Notes under the pieces: generated by a model | Told to the model about the DNA's origin: nothing | The model's database searches: none | What the model saw: only the letters and a program-made list of their open reading frames with translations | Made by a program: the position numbers and the translations under genes | Shown: one piece after another, positions 38,093-48,010 of the stretch | Position numbering within the stretch: the stretch's first letter is position 1 | How the letters are laid out: each line of letters begins with the position of its first letter | From: Edaphovirga cremea | GTDB lineage: Bacteria; Pseudomonadota; Gammaproteobacteria; Enterobacterales; Enterobacteriaceae | DNA: 64,000 nt | Direction of reading: 5' to 3' | NCBI RefSeq assembly: GCF_003332275.1 | Contig: NZ_QOVA01000001.1 | Span: 558,001-622,000, forward strand

Positions 38093-39097
38093 TCAGGCGA
38101 GAACGATGTCACCCTGTAATTGGCAACTACATGCCAGTACGTAACCCCGCGAAATTTCCTCAGCAGTCAATGTCATCGTGCTGCTGGTGGTGTAATCACC
38201 TGAGAGGATTCGGGTTTTGCAAGACCCACAGACACCAGCCCGACAGGCGGCATTGACCGGCACTTTGTTCATCTCCATGGCAGCCAGCAGACTGGTGCCG
38301 ACCGGCGCGCGATACTCGGCTAGCGGCGTGCGGGTAACCAGTTTCAAGGACGGGCCAGACGCAGACTCTTCTTCCTGAACCGAATGAAACTGCTCTTTGA
38401 AGACGCGATCGGCAGGGACACCCATTTCGCGCACCAGCGATTCAGCCTGTTTCATATAAGGCGCGGGACCACAGACCATCACCATACGATCGGTAATATG
38501 GTGGACGCGTTGCAGGGTGGCATTATTCAAACGTCCCTCGCTGAACCCTTCTTGCAGTTGCTGCTCTGCCATGCGGATCAATTGCAAATTCTGCGGATAT
38601 CGTGCCTGCAACTGCCGCCACTCTTCGGCAAAAATCACATCCTGCGGCGTACGGACATTAATAATCACCGACAGATTGGCTTGGGGACGATGAACCAGCA
38701 GCCAGCGGCACATGGACATAATTGGCGTCACACCACATCCGGCACCCAACATAAGGTAATCAGCAGGCGAATGATTGGTGCAAGTGAAATCGCCTTGCGC
38801 AGCGGAAAGCCACAGGTATTGGCCCACGCGGGTCGCTTCCGTCAACCAGCGGGAACCGGTGCCATCAGGCAGGCGGCGGACACTGAGTGTAATAAAAGGA
38901 CTCAATCCAGGCGTGGAGGAAAGCGTATAGGCGCGCAGGGTGTCGGCACTGTTTTTAATGCTGACCAACGCATACTGGCCGGGCTGGTAAGGATAGAAAT
39001 CGTGGTTAATCAGCGACAGCGTCCAGACATCCGGCGTTTCTTGCCTGATGTCGTGAATTTGCATACGGTTCGGGCACAGCGGGGTAGGCATAGTCAT
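38093..39097 (-). CDS. hcr: NADH oxidoreductase Hcr
   Basis: Hcr is the flavin and iron-sulfur reductase that supplies electrons to Hcp. The protein has 334 residues (322 in E. coli). The FAD domain has LRAYTLSSTPG, the NAD domain has MLGAGCGVTPIMSMCRWLL and MVMVCGPAPYM, and the C-terminal plant-type 2Fe-2S domain has ACRAGVCGSCKTRILSGDY with a last Cys in YVLACSCQ. It follows hcp in one operon, with a hairpin (39117-39142) between them. The 260-bp gap on its 3' side to poxB shows no gene. Confidence 0.95.
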   Translation of the reverse strand: MTMPTPLCPNRMQIHDIRQETPDVWTLSLINHDFYPYQPGQYALVSIKNSADTLRAYTLSSTPGLSPFITLSVRRLPDGTGSRWLTEATRVGQYLWLSAAQGDFTCTNHSPADYLMLGAGCGVTPIMSMCRWLLVHRPQANLSVIINVRTPQDVIFAEEWRQLQARYPQNLQLIRMAEQQLQEGFSEGRLNNATLQRVHHITDRMVMVCGPAPYMKQAESLVREMGVPADRVFKEQFHSVQEEESASGPSLKLVTRTPLAEYRAPVGTSLLAAMEMNKVPVNAACRAGVCGSCKTRILSGDYTTSSTMTLTAEEISRGYVLACSCQLQGDIVLA

Positions 39098-39116
39098 CGT
39101 GGACCTCAGAAAACAG

Positions 39117-39142
39117 GCCGGAAGCCGCGCTGGACTTCCGGC
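39117..39142 (-). other. hcp-hcr intercistronic hairpin
   Basis: GCCGGAAG (39117-39124) pairs perfectly with CTTCCGGC (39135-39142) around 10 nt in the 55-bp gap between hcp and hcr. No T run follows, so it probably stabilises hcp mRNA. Confidence 0.5.
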
Positions 39143-39152
39143 TAGAGGGAAA

Positions 39153-40805
39153 TCAGGAAGCCAGAATCTCGTTCATATCCTGCTCAACCGTCGTGATAGA
39201 GCGCATACCGAATTTCTCGTTCAGAATCGCCAGCAAATTATCGGTCAGGAAGCCCGGCGCGGTGGGTCCGGTGTAGATATTCTTGACGCCCAGCGACAGC
39301 AAGGTCAGCAGAATCACGATCGCTTTCTGTTCAAACCAGGAAAGCACCAGACTCAGTGGTAAATCATTCACGGTACAACCCAGTTTTTCAGACAGATTAA
39401 CGGCCAGCATGATGGCGGAATAGGCATCATTGCACTGACCGACATCCAGCAAGCGTGGCAGCCCTTCGATCGTCCCGAAGTCCAGCTTGTTGAAACGGTA
39501 TTTGCCGCACGCCAGCGTCAGGATCAGGCAGTCCTGCGGTACGCTGCGGGCGAAATCGGTAAAGTAACTCCGTTCTTCGCGGCTGCCATCGCAACCTCCC
39601 ACCAAAAAGACGTGGCGCAGTTTCTTCTGTACCACCAGATCAATGACCGTATCGGCGGCATTGAGCAGGGTTTGCCGGCCAAATCCCACGGTGATCTGAT
39701 GTTCGATTTCGCTGTAAGGGAAACCGGCCAGCGATTGAGCCTGGGCAATGATGGTCGAGAAGTCATCGCCTTCCAGATGGTTCACGCCCGGCCAACCGAC
39801 AATACTGCGGGTCCAGATGCGATCGCCGTAATTACCGACGTTAGGATCGATAATGCAGTTGGACGTCATCACAATCGGGCCCGGGAAGCGTGAGAACTCG
39901 GTTTGCTGATTCTGCCAGCCGCTGCCGTAGTTACCGACCAGATGGGCGAATTTTTTCAGTTCCGGGTAGCCGTGTGCTGGCAGCATTTCACCGTGGGTGT
40001 AGATATTGATTCCGCTGCCTTCGGTCTGTTCCAGCAGCATGCGCAGATCTTCCAGATCGTGACCCGAGATCAGGATGGCTTTCCCTGCCACTGGGCGCAC
40101 ATTGACGGATGTCGGTTGTGGATGGCCGTAAGCATCGGTTTCACCGCGATCGAGGATCGCCATGACATTGAAATTCATTTTGCCGATGCCCATGGCATTG
40201 TTCAGCAAGGTTTCTACATCAGTCGGTTGCGTACCCAGCCAAGCCATATAGGCATGGTAATCGGCATAGATATTTTCATCGGACTGACCCAGAACATGGG
40301 CATGTTCCATGTAGGCCGCTGCGCCTTTCAAACCGTAGAGGCACAGCATCCGCAGACCGTGGATATCGTCACCAATCTGCGCTTTATCGTTATCGAGGGC
40401 GAACTGCTGTGATTGCAGCAGTAGGGTGGGCATATCGCTACCCGCTAAACGGATTTCCGCCATCGGATGATCCACGCGGGCGCTGGCATCGAGCAGGCGG
40501 CAGCGGGCGGCCAGTGAGTCGCGCAGGGCGATGGTTTCACGGGCATAGCCGATGATGCGATCGGAATCGAAATTGACGTTGGTCAGGGTCGAGAAGAAAG
40601 CACGCGGTGCGAAACTGTCGATATCCGCATCCACGATTCCCAGCGCCCGTGCCTGTAATGCCCAGGCGGAGAGACCTTGCAGCACAGCGACCAGCAGATC
40701 CTGCAGGTCCGAGGTTTCAGCGGTTTTACCGCACATACCCTGCGAATAGGCACAGCCATTGCCTGCTGGGGTACGGATAGTCTGTTCACATTGCACACAA
40801 AACAT
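39153..40805 (-). CDS. hcp: Hydroxylamine reductase/hybrid cluster protein Hcp
   Basis: Hcp is the hybrid-cluster protein, a high-affinity NO reductase (and hydroxylamine reductase, and NO-dependent S-nitrosylase in E. coli). The 550 residues equal E. coli Hcp. The N-terminal 4Fe/2Fe cluster ligands are Cys3, Cys6, Cys18 and Cys25 (MFCVQCEQ...[11 protein letters not shown]). Hybrid-cluster ligands appear in [42 protein letters not shown] and [10 protein letters not shown] chose ATG 40805 since the frame from 40835 runs through the operator. It is controlled by the inverted repeat at 40819. Confidence 0.97.
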   Translation of the reverse strand: MFCVQCEQTIRTPAGNGCAYSQGMCGKTAETSDLQDLLVAVLQGLSAWALQARALGIVDADIDSFAPRAFFSTLTNVNFDSDRIIGYARETIALRDSLAARCRLLDASARVDHPMAEIRLAGSDMPTLLLQSQQFALDNDKAQIGDDIHGLRMLCLYGLKGAAAYMEHAHVLGQSDENIYADYHAYMAWLGTQPTDVETLLNNAMGIGKMNFNVMAILDRGETDAYGHPQPTSVNVRPVAGKAILISGHDLEDLRMLLEQTEGSGINIYTHGEMLPAHGYPELKKFAHLVGNYGSGWQNQQTEFSRFPGPIVMTSNCIIDPNVGNYGDRIWTRSIVGWPGVNHLEGDDFSTIIAQAQSLAGFPYSEIEHQITVGFGRQTLLNAADTVIDLVVQKKLRHVFLVGGCDGSREERSYFTDFARSVPQDCLILTLACGKYRFNKLDFGTIEGLPRLLDVGQCNDAYSAIMLAVNLSEKLGCTVNDLPLSLVLSWFEQKAIVILLTLLSLGVKNIYTGPTAPGFLTDNLLAILNEKFGMRSITTVEQDMNEILAS

Positions 40806-40818
40806 TCTCGCGTCCTTT

Positions 40819-40849
40819 TTTAAACGTGCATCCATTATGCATGTTTAAA
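40819..40849. promoter_or_regulatory. NsrR-like operator upstream of hcp
   Basis: TTTAAACGTGCAT (40819-40831) and ATGCATGTTTAAA (40837-40849) are inverted repeats with one mismatch and a 5-bp spacer. The paired ATGCA half-sites match the published NsrR consensus AANATGCATTTNAAATGC... in 16 of 20 fixed positions by my count. E. coli hcp-hcr is a known NsrR target. It ends 14 bp before the hcp start. Confidence 0.75.
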
Positions 40850-40905
40850 GGGTAGATCCGACACGGGCGCTTAAACAGACATTTTTAATGCAATCTGGCG
40901 ATCCT

Positions 40906-40919
40906 TTGATGTAACGCAA
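40906..40919 (-). promoter_or_regulatory. Candidate FNR site upstream of hcp
   Basis: TTGAT, four bases, CGCAA at 40906-40919 matches one half of the FNR consensus perfectly and the other in three of five. FNR activates hcp in E. coli. The promoter itself is not clear. Confidence 0.4.
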
Positions 40920-40947
40920 ATTTAGGTGGGAATGAGAATGGTTTCAG

Positions 40948-40986
40948 AAAAAAACGGATGAAATCAATGATATTTCATCCGTTTTT
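40948..40986 (-). terminator. Terminator after lysO
   Basis: AAAAACGGATGAAAT (40950-40964) pairs perfectly with ATTTCATCCGTTTTT (40972-40986) around 7 nt. On the minus strand seven T follow the stem start. It is 25 bp past the lysO stop. Confidence 0.93.
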
Positions 40987-41011
40987 CCTGCAAAAGTCTC
41001 AAGATTGACGA

Positions 41012-41911
41012 TCAGGAGGAGAAGAAGGCCATTAATACGGGGGCGATCAGGCTCAGCAAAAAGCCATGGACGATTGCCGGGGGAACCATATCCAGACCGC
41101 CACTACGCTGCAATACCGGCAGGGTAAAGTCCATCGATGTAGCGCCACATAAACCGAGGGCCGACGAGCGACTGCTGCGCACCAGCGTTGGGATAAGCAT
41201 GATGGCACAGAGTTCGCGAGCCAAATCATTGAAGAACGCGGCGCTGCCAATTACCGGGCCGAAAGAGTCCGTCAGCACAATCCCGGAAAGCGAATACCAA
41301 CCATAACCGGAAGCCATCGCCAGACCGGTCTTCAGGGGCAAACTGAGCAGCAAAGAGGCAATGGCACCACCTGCGAGTGCACTGACTGCGACCACGATGG
41401 CGACGATCATCCCACGTCGGTTCAACACGATTTGACGCAGGGTCATCCCACTATTACGCAATTGGATGCCGACCAGGGCCAGTAAAAATATCAGCGCGTA
41501 CTCGCTGCCCAGCGAAGCATAGGTAAGGAAGTGCCACTGAGTCAGGCCGAGCAGGAAGCCCAGAATCACCACGCCGCACAGTTTGAGAGACTCCAACGCC
41601 ATATGCAGCCGTGAGGGTAATGTTTCCTGATGGTGGGTGGTTTTCCAGGGCAGTCTTCGCTCAAGGAACGCCAGCGCCAACAGATTCAACAAAAAGATAC
41701 ACAGGAACAGCACTGAGGCATATTTAAAGATCAACACCAGATTGGTACTGAGATTATCCAAAAACGCCAGACTGATCCCCATAAAGAACAAAATGACGTA
41801 GACCATCCAGCTTAAAAGACGATTGATCGCCATGATCAGCGATTTACTTTTCAGAGGAATTAAATAGCCGATGATCAACGGCAAAAGAATGATCAATAAA
41901 CCTGAATACAT
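41012..41911 (-). CDS. lysO: Lysine exporter LysO (YbjE, DUF340)
   Basis: LysO exports L-lysine and thialysine across the inner membrane. The 299 residues equal E. coli LysO, with about eight membrane segments. Diagnostic stretches are YSGLLIILLPLIIGYLIPL, VYVILFFMGISLAFLDNL, ALESLKLCGVVILGFLLGL, SGYGWYSLSGIVLTDSFGPV and LGLCGATSMDFTLPVLQRSG, the last holding the essential acidic residue. I chose ATG 41911, matching E. coli; the frame upstream adds 28 residues without counterpart. The 268-bp gap to the divergent ybjD shows no other gene. Confidence 0.95.
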   Translation of the reverse strand: MYSGLLIILLPLIIGYLIPLKSKSLIMAINRLLSWMVYVILFFMGISLAFLDNLSTNLVLIFKYASVLFLCIFLLNLLALAFLERRLPWKTTHHQETLPSRLHMALESLKLCGVVILGFLLGLTQWHFLTYASLGSEYALIFLLALVGIQLRNSGMTLRQIVLNRRGMIVAIVVAVSALAGGAIASLLLSLPLKTGLAMASGYGWYSLSGIVLTDSFGPVIGSAAFFNDLARELCAIMLIPTLVRSSRSSALGLCGATSMDFTLPVLQRSGGLDMVPPAIVHGFLLSLIAPVLMAFFSS

Positions 41912-42179
41912 GACGTAATTTTCCGGCCAGATAAATAAAATGAAACGATAATTCGGGTTGTTGCTTGGCCTGAAAATCCAAAGACACCCTGTCAAATAAA
42001 AAGCGCTGGCAACTCTTTTTGCATTGAATTTGCACTAAATAGTTGGCAAGCGTTATCAACCTACCCAAAACATCTGCCTGAGTAAAGCAACAATCCGTGT
42101 CGCACTAGATGAAGTGTCTGCTTGACCTGCAAGGCTTTTCTTGACCATGCTTAGGGATAATGTACAGCGGGGGCGAAAG

Positions 42180-43862
42180 ATGTATCTGGAACATATCGAT
42201 ATCGTTGGATTTCGCGGCATTAATCGCCTGTCGTTGGCTCTTGATAGCCGTCAGTCTTACAAAAATATGGTGTTAATTGGCGAAAATGCCTGGGGGAAAT
42301 CCAGCTTACTCGATGCACTGACGCTGCTTCTTTCACCCGAACCGCAATTGTATTGTTTCAAGCCAGTGGATTTCCATTTCCCAGCGGGAGATCAACTGGC
42401 CAAAGAGCGCTATCTGCAAGTTATCTTTACTTTTTGCGAGAATGAGCCGGGACACTCGCAGGTTCCACGCCTACGTCATTTGTCGCCGCTATGGGTGCGT
42501 GGGGAGGGTAACAAAAATCGCATCTATTATCGTCTTGAAGGCGAACTGGACGGTGATGGTACCGTCCTAACCTGGCGCAGCTTCCTCGATGAAGAGGGTA
42601 ACGCGCTCGATCTGCACGATATTGATCAACTCGCCCAGGGCCTGATTCGTGTGCATCCGGTGCTGCGCCTGCGGGATTCCCGTTTTATCCGTCGACTGCA
42701 AGGCAAGTCTCTTGCGCCTAATATGGCGGGCGACAATCACCTGCTGGCGAAGAAACTCGACGATCTTACCCGTGAACTGGTACATAATCCGCAGAAGTTG
42801 ACCAACAGTGAATTGCGTCAGGGTTTGACGGCGATGCAGCAACTGCTTGAGCATTATTTTTCAGAGCAAGGGGCGCAGCATGAAGGCCGCAGTCGCCATC
42901 ATCGGCATGCGCGTTCTGAATCACGCAAAGCCTGGCGTTCACTCGAAAACATCAATCGCATGGTTGCGGAGCCCAAAAGTCGCAGCATGCGTCTTATTTT
43001 GCTCGGTATCTTCTCTACGCTGCTGCAGGCCAAAGGATCGGTGATTATCGACCCGCATGCCCGGCCGCTATTGCTGATTGAGGATCCCGAAACCCGCCTG
43101 CATCCGATTATGCTGTCGGTGGCCTGGGGACTGCTGAATCAGTTGCCATTGCAACGGATTACGACGACCAATTCCGGGGAGTTGCTGTCATTGACGCCTG
43201 TTGAGGATGTTTGCCGTCTGGTGCGCGAGTCTTCACGCGTGGCCACTTACCGCATAGGCCCGGCAGGGTTGAGTCCTGATGATAGTCGCCGTATCGCTTT
43301 TCACATCCGTTTGAATCGCTCTTCAGCACTGTTTGCCCGTTGTTGGTTACTTGTGGAAGGGGAAACAGAAGTCTGGCTGCTCAACCAGTTAGCACGGCAG
43401 TGTGGCTATCATTTTGAATCTGAAGGGATCAAGATCATTGAATTCGCCCAGTGCGGGATCCGCCCACTGCTCAAATTTGCCCGGCACATGGGGATAGAAT
43501 GGCATGCGCTGGTTGACGGCGACGAGGCCGGCAAAAAGTATGCCGCCTCAGTACGGGCAATGGTTGAAACCACCAGGGACATTGAGCGCGATCGATTGAC
43601 CGCCTTGCCTGCGCGTGACATGGAGCATTTCATGTACCGTGAGGGGTTCAGCGATGTCTATCACCGCGTTGCCGCACTACCCGGGAACGTCCCTATGCCC
43701 CCCCGGCGGATCATCGAAAAAGCGATCCATCGCACCTCGAAACCCGATCTGGCAATCGAAGTGGCCATGGCTGCAGGTGAAAGGGGTATCGAGTCAGTGC
43801 CGATGCTAATCAGGAAGATGTTTTCGAGAGTTCTATGGCTCTCCCGAGGACGCGCCGACTGA
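42180..43862 (+). CDS. ybjD: OLD-family ATPase/nuclease-like protein YbjD
   Basis: YbjD is a predicted ATPase with a TOPRIM domain, an overcoming-lysogenization-defect (OLD) class protein. The protein has 560 residues (552 in E. coli). Walker A GENAWGKSS is at 34-42, the ABC-like signature region is in LLLIEDPETRLHPIM with Walker B, and the TOPRIM acidic residues are in WLLVEGETEVWLLN and ALVDGDEAGKKYA. OLD nucleases take part in phage defence in some bacteria; YbjD's own role is not known. I chose ATG 42180 by alignment with E. coli (MYLEHIDIVGFRG). A 133-bp tandem repeat starts 11 bp after the stop. Confidence 0.93.
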   Translation: MYLEHIDIVGFRGINRLSLALDSRQSYKNMVLIGENAWGKSSLLDALTLLLSPEPQLYCFKPVDFHFPAGDQLAKERYLQVIFTFCENEPGHSQVPRLRHLSPLWVRGEGNKNRIYYRLEGELDGDGTVLTWRSFLDEEGNALDLHDIDQLAQGLIRVHPVLRLRDSRFIRRLQGKSLAPNMAGDNHLLAKKLDDLTRELVHNPQKLTNSELRQGLTAMQQLLEHYFSEQGAQHEGRSRHHRHARSESRKAWRSLENINRMVAEPKSRSMRLILLGIFSTLLQAKGSVIIDPHARPLLLIEDPETRLHPIMLSVAWGLLNQLPLQRITTTNSGELLSLTPVEDVCRLVRESSRVATYRIGPAGLSPDDSRRIAFHIRLNRSSALFARCWLLVEGETEVWLLNQLARQCGYHFESEGIKIIEFAQCGIRPLLKFARHMGIEWHALVDGDEAGKKYAASVRAMVETTRDIERDRLTALPARDMEHFMYREGFSDVYHRVAALPGNVPMPPRRIIEKAIHRTSKPDLAIEVAMAAGERGIESVPMLIRKMFSRVLWLSRGRAD

Positions 43863-43872
43863 TTTTGTGGAA

Positions 43873-44150
43873 GGCTACTGCGCGTCGCCATTTCCCTCCC
43901 GGGCAGTGCTCGAACTCCTCACGTACATTAAGTACGTTCCGGGTCCTGTGCGCTGGCCGTGAGAGAACTCGGCTAGCTCGCTACGCCCTTGGCTTTTGAG
44001 TAAGTGGCTACTGCGCGTCGCCATTTCCCTCCCGGGCAGTGCTCGGACTCCTCACGTACATTAAGTACGCTCCGGGTCCTGCGCGCTGGCCGTGAGAGAA
44101 CTCGGCTAGCTCGCTACGCCCTTGGCTTTTGAGTAATTGGCTACTGCGCG
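43873..44150. repeat. 133-bp tandem direct repeats, two copies plus 12 bp of a third
   Basis: Units begin GGCTACTGCGCG at 43873, 44006 and 44139, 133 bp apart. The first two are full and differ at only about four positions. The third stops after 12 bases. Within each unit the sequence around AGTGCTCG and GTACGCTCCGGG folds back: about 22 bases before ATTAA are an imperfect inverted repeat of about 23 bases after it, with a perfect ACGTAC/GTACGT tip in copy one. No ORF of note crosses it. I take it as a structured dispersed element that has been tandemly duplicated. Confidence 0.85.
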
Positions 44151-44210
44151 GGGCAAAACATTATTCTTCTATTCAGCACTTGAATCGTTGTAGTTCACCC
44201 TCATCTTAAA

Positions 44211-44241
44211 AAAATGCCAGTCAATAACTGACTGGCATTTT
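44211..44241 (-). terminator. Terminator after cspD
   Basis: AAAATGCCAGTCA (44211-44223) pairs perfectly with TGACTGGCATTTT (44229-44241) around 5 nt, with T or A runs on both sides, so it can work in both directions. Confidence 0.9.
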
Positions 44242-44286
44242 TTAAGTAAACCTAGTTGTAGGGTAGGTTTCAGATTGGGTAGGGAA

Positions 44287-44508
44287 TCAGGCAACCGCTT
44301 CAACTTCCGTTGGGATGATCAGGCTGGCATGGTTTCCTTTGGGGCCTTGGTGGACATCGAATCTGACTTGTTGTCCGGCCTTTAGCGTTCTATAGCCCTC
44401 CATCTGGATGGTGGAGTAGTGGGCAAAAATATCTTCACCGCCATTGAGCGGACAAATGAAGCCAAAGCCCTTGGCATTATTGAACCATTTAACAGTACCC
44501 GTCTCCAT
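44287..44508 (-). CDS. cspD: Cold shock-like protein CspD
   Basis: CspD is a single-strand nucleic acid-binding OB-fold protein that inhibits DNA replication in stationary phase; in E. coli it is not cold-induced. The protein has 73 residues (74 in E. coli). RNP1 KGFGFI and RNP2 DIFAHY are present, and the start is METGTVKWFNNAKGFGF. It is divergent from clpS, the usual position. Its stability depends on Lon in E. coli. Confidence 0.96.
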   Translation of the reverse strand: METGTVKWFNNAKGFGFICPLNGGEDIFAHYSTIQMEGYRTLKAGQQVRFDVHQGPKGNHASLIIPTEVEAVA

Positions 44509-44861
44509 GCTTCTATATTCCTCGCAAGACTTTTCTGTTAGTTAGTTGAGGTAAGAGCGACCAGGTACGTCTGGGAGTTGATTAAAACTCCGTCAACGCA
44601 CGAATTTACACTCTAGTGGAAATGGTATGCACGTCAAGGGATCGGCTTTTGTCCAGACAAGGCAGTTAATCAAAATTTGAAGCAGTTAACGCTATTGGCT
44701 TTTTTTGATTAAAAATTATACTCAAAGAGCGGTAGGTCATTGATGGCTGGAATCGGCCTTAAAGATGTTTGGTGATGGTAATGTAACATCAATAGCGTGT
44801 AATCTGAGTTTAAGCCCGATGACACGGGCATTCTTGACATGACTTTGATGATGGGTAGGCG
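44509..44861. other. cspD-clpS divergent intergenic region
   Basis: This 353-bp region has no plausible gene. It is AT-rich, with TTTTTTGATTAAAAATTATA around 44701-44720 and a short hairpin GCCCG/CGGGC at about 44815-44830. It must hold the promoters of both genes; I cannot name the -35 and -10 elements with confidence. Confidence 0.6.
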
Positions 44862-45182
44862 ATGGGCAACAATCAAGATTGGCTAAATTTTGAGCATTTA
44901 ATTAAAGATAAGCAAATGGATGCGGTAAAACCGCCGTCCATGTATAAAGTTATACTTAACAACGACGATTACACACCGATGGAATTTGTGATTGACGTTC
45001 TGCAAAAGTTCTTTTCTTATGATATTGAACGTGCAACGCAACTGATGCTTACCGTGCACTACAAAGGGAAGGCCATCTGCGGTGTTTTTACCGCAGAAGT
45101 AGCGGAAACCAAGGTAGTTCATGTGAACCGTTACGCACGGGAAAACGAGCATCCGTTGCTATGTACGCTGGAAAAAGCCTGA
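44862..45182 (+). CDS. clpS: ATP-dependent Clp protease adaptor ClpS
   Basis: ClpS binds N-degron substrates with Leu, Phe, Trp or Tyr at the N-terminus and delivers them to ClpAP. The 106 residues equal E. coli ClpS. The flexible N-terminal extension ([19 protein letters not shown]) precedes the core [20 protein letters not shown], which holds the N-degron pocket Asn and Asp (NNDDYTPM), and [19 protein letters not shown]. It is 28 bp from clpA. Aat, which makes such N-degrons, is nearby at 48,011. Confidence 0.97.
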   Translation: MGNNQDWLNFEHLIKDKQMDAVKPPSMYKVILNNDDYTPMEFVIDVLQKFFSYDIERATQLMLTVHYKGKAICGVFTAEVAETKVVHVNRYARENEHPLLCTLEKA

Positions 45183-45210
45183 ATAAAGGCAACCTATTGG
45201 GGAGGTGCTT

Positions 45211-47490
45211 ATGCTCAATCAAGAACTGGAACTCAGTCTCAACATGGCTTTCGCCAGAGCGCGCGAGCACAGACACGAGTTTATGACCGTGGAGCACCTG
45301 TTGCTTGCATTATTGAGCAACCCTGCAGCCCGGGAGGCACTTGAAGCCTGTACGGTTGATCTGGTGGCGTTGCGCCAGGAACTTGAAGCCTTCATTGAAC
45401 AGACCACGCCAACCTTGCCTACCAGTGAAGAAGAGCGTGACACTCAGCCTACGCTTAGCTTCCAGCGAGTGCTGCAACGTGCGGTATTCCACGTTCAGTC
45501 CTCTGGCCGCAGTGAAGTGTCTGGTGCCAATGTGTTAGTGGCTATCTTCAGCGAACAGGAGTCGCAAGCAGCATATCTGCTGCGCAAGCATGATGTCAGC
45601 CGCCTTGACGTGGTGAACTTCATTTCCCACGGCACGCGCAAAGACGAACCGGGTCAGGCACCTAATGCCGAGAATCCGGTTAATGAAGAGCAGCAGTCGG
45701 CAGGGGAAGACCGTATGGAGAACTTCACCACCAATCTGAACCAACTGGCTCGCGTCGGCGGCATTGATCCGCTGATTGGACGTGAGAAAGAGCTGGAACG
45801 TGCCATTCAGGTGTTCTGCCGCCGCCGCAAAAACAACCCATTGCTGGTGGGTGAGTCCGGTGTCGGTAAAACTGCAATTGCGGAAGGTCTTGCCTGGCGT
45901 ATTGTGCAGGGCGACGTGCCAGAAGTGATGGCGGACTGCACGGTCTATTCCCTGGATATTGGTTCCCTGCTGGCCGGTACCAAATACCGTGGTGACTTTG
46001 AAAAACGTTTCAAAGCCCTGTTGAAACAGCTGGAGCAGGATCAGAACAGCATCCTGTTTATCGATGAAATTCACACCATCATTGGTGCCGGTGCGGCATC
46101 AGGTGGTCAGGTAGATGCGGCCAATCTGATTAAACCACTGCTGTCGAGCGGCAAAATCCGGGTGATTGGTTCAACGACCTATCAGGAATTCAGCAATATA
46201 TTTGAGAAGGATCGTGCCTTGGCGCGTCGCTTCCAGAAAATTGACATTACTGAGCCTTCCGTTGAAGAAACGGTACAGATCATTAATGGCCTGAAGACCA
46301 AATATGAAGCGCACCATGATGTACGTTATACCGCCAAAGCGGTGCGTGCGGCGGTTGAGCTGTCGGTGAAATACATTAACGATCGTCATCTGCCCGATAA
46401 AGCGATTGATGTCATTGATGAAGCGGGTGCGCGTAGCCGCCTGATGCCTGCAAGCAAACGCAAGAAAACCGTGAATGTCAGTGATATTGAATCTGTGGTT
46501 GCGCGGATTGCGCGGATCCCTGAGAAATCAGTATCATCCAGCGACCGTGATGTGCTGAAAAGCCTCGGCGATCGTCTGAAGATGCTGGTCTTTGGACAGG
46601 ATCCGGCGATTCTGGCGCTGACCGAAGCCATCAAGATGAGCCGTGCGGGATTGGGGCAAGATCACAAACCGGTAGGTTCTTTCCTGTTTGCGGGTCCGAC
46701 GGGGGTGGGTAAAACTGAAGTCACGGTACAGTTGGCGAAAGCGCTGGATATCGAACTGCTGCGTTTTGATATGTCGGAATACACCGAACGTCATACCGTC
46801 AGCCGCCTGATTGGTGCGCCTCCTGGCTACGTAGGTTACGATCAAGGTGGGATGCTGACTGATGCGGTAATTAAACATCCGCACGCGGTGGTGCTGCTTG
46901 ACGAGATCGAGAAAGCGCATCCGGATGTTTTCAACCTGCTTTTGCAGGTCATGGACAACGGTACGCTGACTGATAACAACGGGCGCAAGGCCGACTTCCG
47001 TAATGTGATTCTGGTGATGACCACTAACGCCGGCGTTCGTGAAACTGAACGTAAATCGATTGGCCTGATTCAACAGGACAACAGTACCGACGCGATGGAA
47101 GAGATCAAGAAGGTATTTACACCCGAATTCCGTAACCGTCTGGACAACATTATTTGGTTCAACAACTTGTCTCCGAACATTATCCAGCAGGTTGTCGATA
47201 AGTTCATTGTCGAACTGCAGGCGCAACTGGATGCCAAAGGCGTGTCGCTGGAAGTCAGTGATGAGGCCCGTGATTGGTTGGCAGTCAAAGGTTACGACAA
47301 GGCAATGGGTGCGCGTCCAATGGCGCGTGTGATGCAGGAAAGCCTGAAAAAACCCTTGGCGAATGAACTGCTGTTTGGTTCGTTGATTGATGGCGGTTCG
47401 GTAACAGTTGAACTGGACAGCGAGAAACAAGAGCTGAAATACGAATTCCTCAGTGCGCAAAAGCGCAAAGCGGAAGGCGCAGTTCACTGA
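45211..47490 (+). CDS. clpA: ATP-dependent Clp protease ATP-binding subunit ClpA
   Basis: ClpA is the AAA+ unfoldase of ClpAP. The protein has 759 residues (758 in E. coli). The N domain (residues 1-140) has [20 protein letters not shown]. The first AAA+ module has Walker A GESGVGKT and Walker [14 protein letters not shown], the second Walker A GPTGVGKT and Walker [13 protein letters not shown]. The IGL loop for ClpP docking is in [13 protein letters not shown] chose ATG 45211 with GGGGAGG five bases upstream; a GTG at 45205 lies within that site. Confidence 0.98.
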   Translation: MLNQELELSLNMAFARAREHRHEFMTVEHLLLALLSNPAAREALEACTVDLVALRQELEAFIEQTTPTLPTSEEERDTQPTLSFQRVLQRAVFHVQSSGRSEVSGANVLVAIFSEQESQAAYLLRKHDVSRLDVVNFISHGTRKDEPGQAPNAENPVNEEQQSAGEDRMENFTTNLNQLARVGGIDPLIGREKELERAIQVFCRRRKNNPLLVGESGVGKTAIAEGLAWRIVQGDVPEVMADCTVYSLDIGSLLAGTKYRGDFEKRFKALLKQLEQDQNSILFIDEIHTIIGAGAASGGQVDAANLIKPLLSSGKIRVIGSTTYQEFSNIFEKDRALARRFQKIDITEPSVEETVQIINGLKTKYEAHHDVRYTAKAVRAAVELSVKYINDRHLPDKAIDVIDEAGARSRLMPASKRKKTVNVSDIESVVARIARIPEKSVSSSDRDVLKSLGDRLKMLVFGQDPAILALTEAIKMSRAGLGQDHKPVGSFLFAGPTGVGKTEVTVQLAKALDIELLRFDMSEYTERHTVSRLIGAPPGYVGYDQGGMLTDAVIKHPHAVVLLDEIEKAHPDVFNLLLQVMDNGTLTDNNGRKADFRNVILVMTTNAGVRETERKSIGLIQQDNSTDAMEEIKKVFTPEFRNRLDNIIWFNNLSPNIIQQVVDKFIVELQAQLDAKGVSLEVSDEARDWLAVKGYDKAMGARPMARVMQESLKKPLANELLFGSLIDGGSVTVELDSEKQELKYEFLSAQKRKAEGAVH

Positions 47491-47524
47491 TGACCTGACT
47501 GACATCAGTTGAAAGCAAAAAAGC

Positions 47525-47553
47525 AAAGAGCGATGGTGACATCGCTCTTTTTT
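47525..47553 (+). terminator. Terminator after clpA
   Basis: AAAGAGCGATG (47525-47535) pairs perfectly with CATCGCTCTTT (47540-47550) around GTGA, followed by TTT. Here E. coli has serW; no tRNA is seen between it and infA. Confidence 0.95.
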
Positions 47554-47665
47554 GTGCACTGAAGTTTTGACGTCAGAAATAACTAAACGCCCTTACCGTT
47601 ATCGGGAAGGACGCGGAGGGTTTACATCTTTGACGTTCACTGACGATCAGTGGAAGGTGAGCCGA

Positions 47666-47902
<237 letters not shown>

Positions 47903-48010
47903 CTACCTTAGTATTTAACTGGTAAATAATGCTAAAAAACCCACGTTATGTAAAGTAGTGTTGTCACACACCACATCGTTTCTCCACATTATAGCAAGAA
48001 ATGGACGGGT

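Noticed and set aside
43873-44150. CRISPR array or tRNA cluster as explanation for the 133-bp repeats
   Set aside because: Units are contiguous with no spacers, far longer than CRISPR repeats, and do not fold as cloverleafs.
42180-44150. A phage-defence island around the OLD-family gene ybjD
   Set aside because: ybjD is a conserved core gene at its standard position between lysO and cspD, with no partner UvrD-like or reverse transcriptase gene beside it.
46534-47559. A 341-codon frame antisense to clpA
   Set aside because: It is the shadow of the strongly biased clpA coding frame; no start signals or family match.
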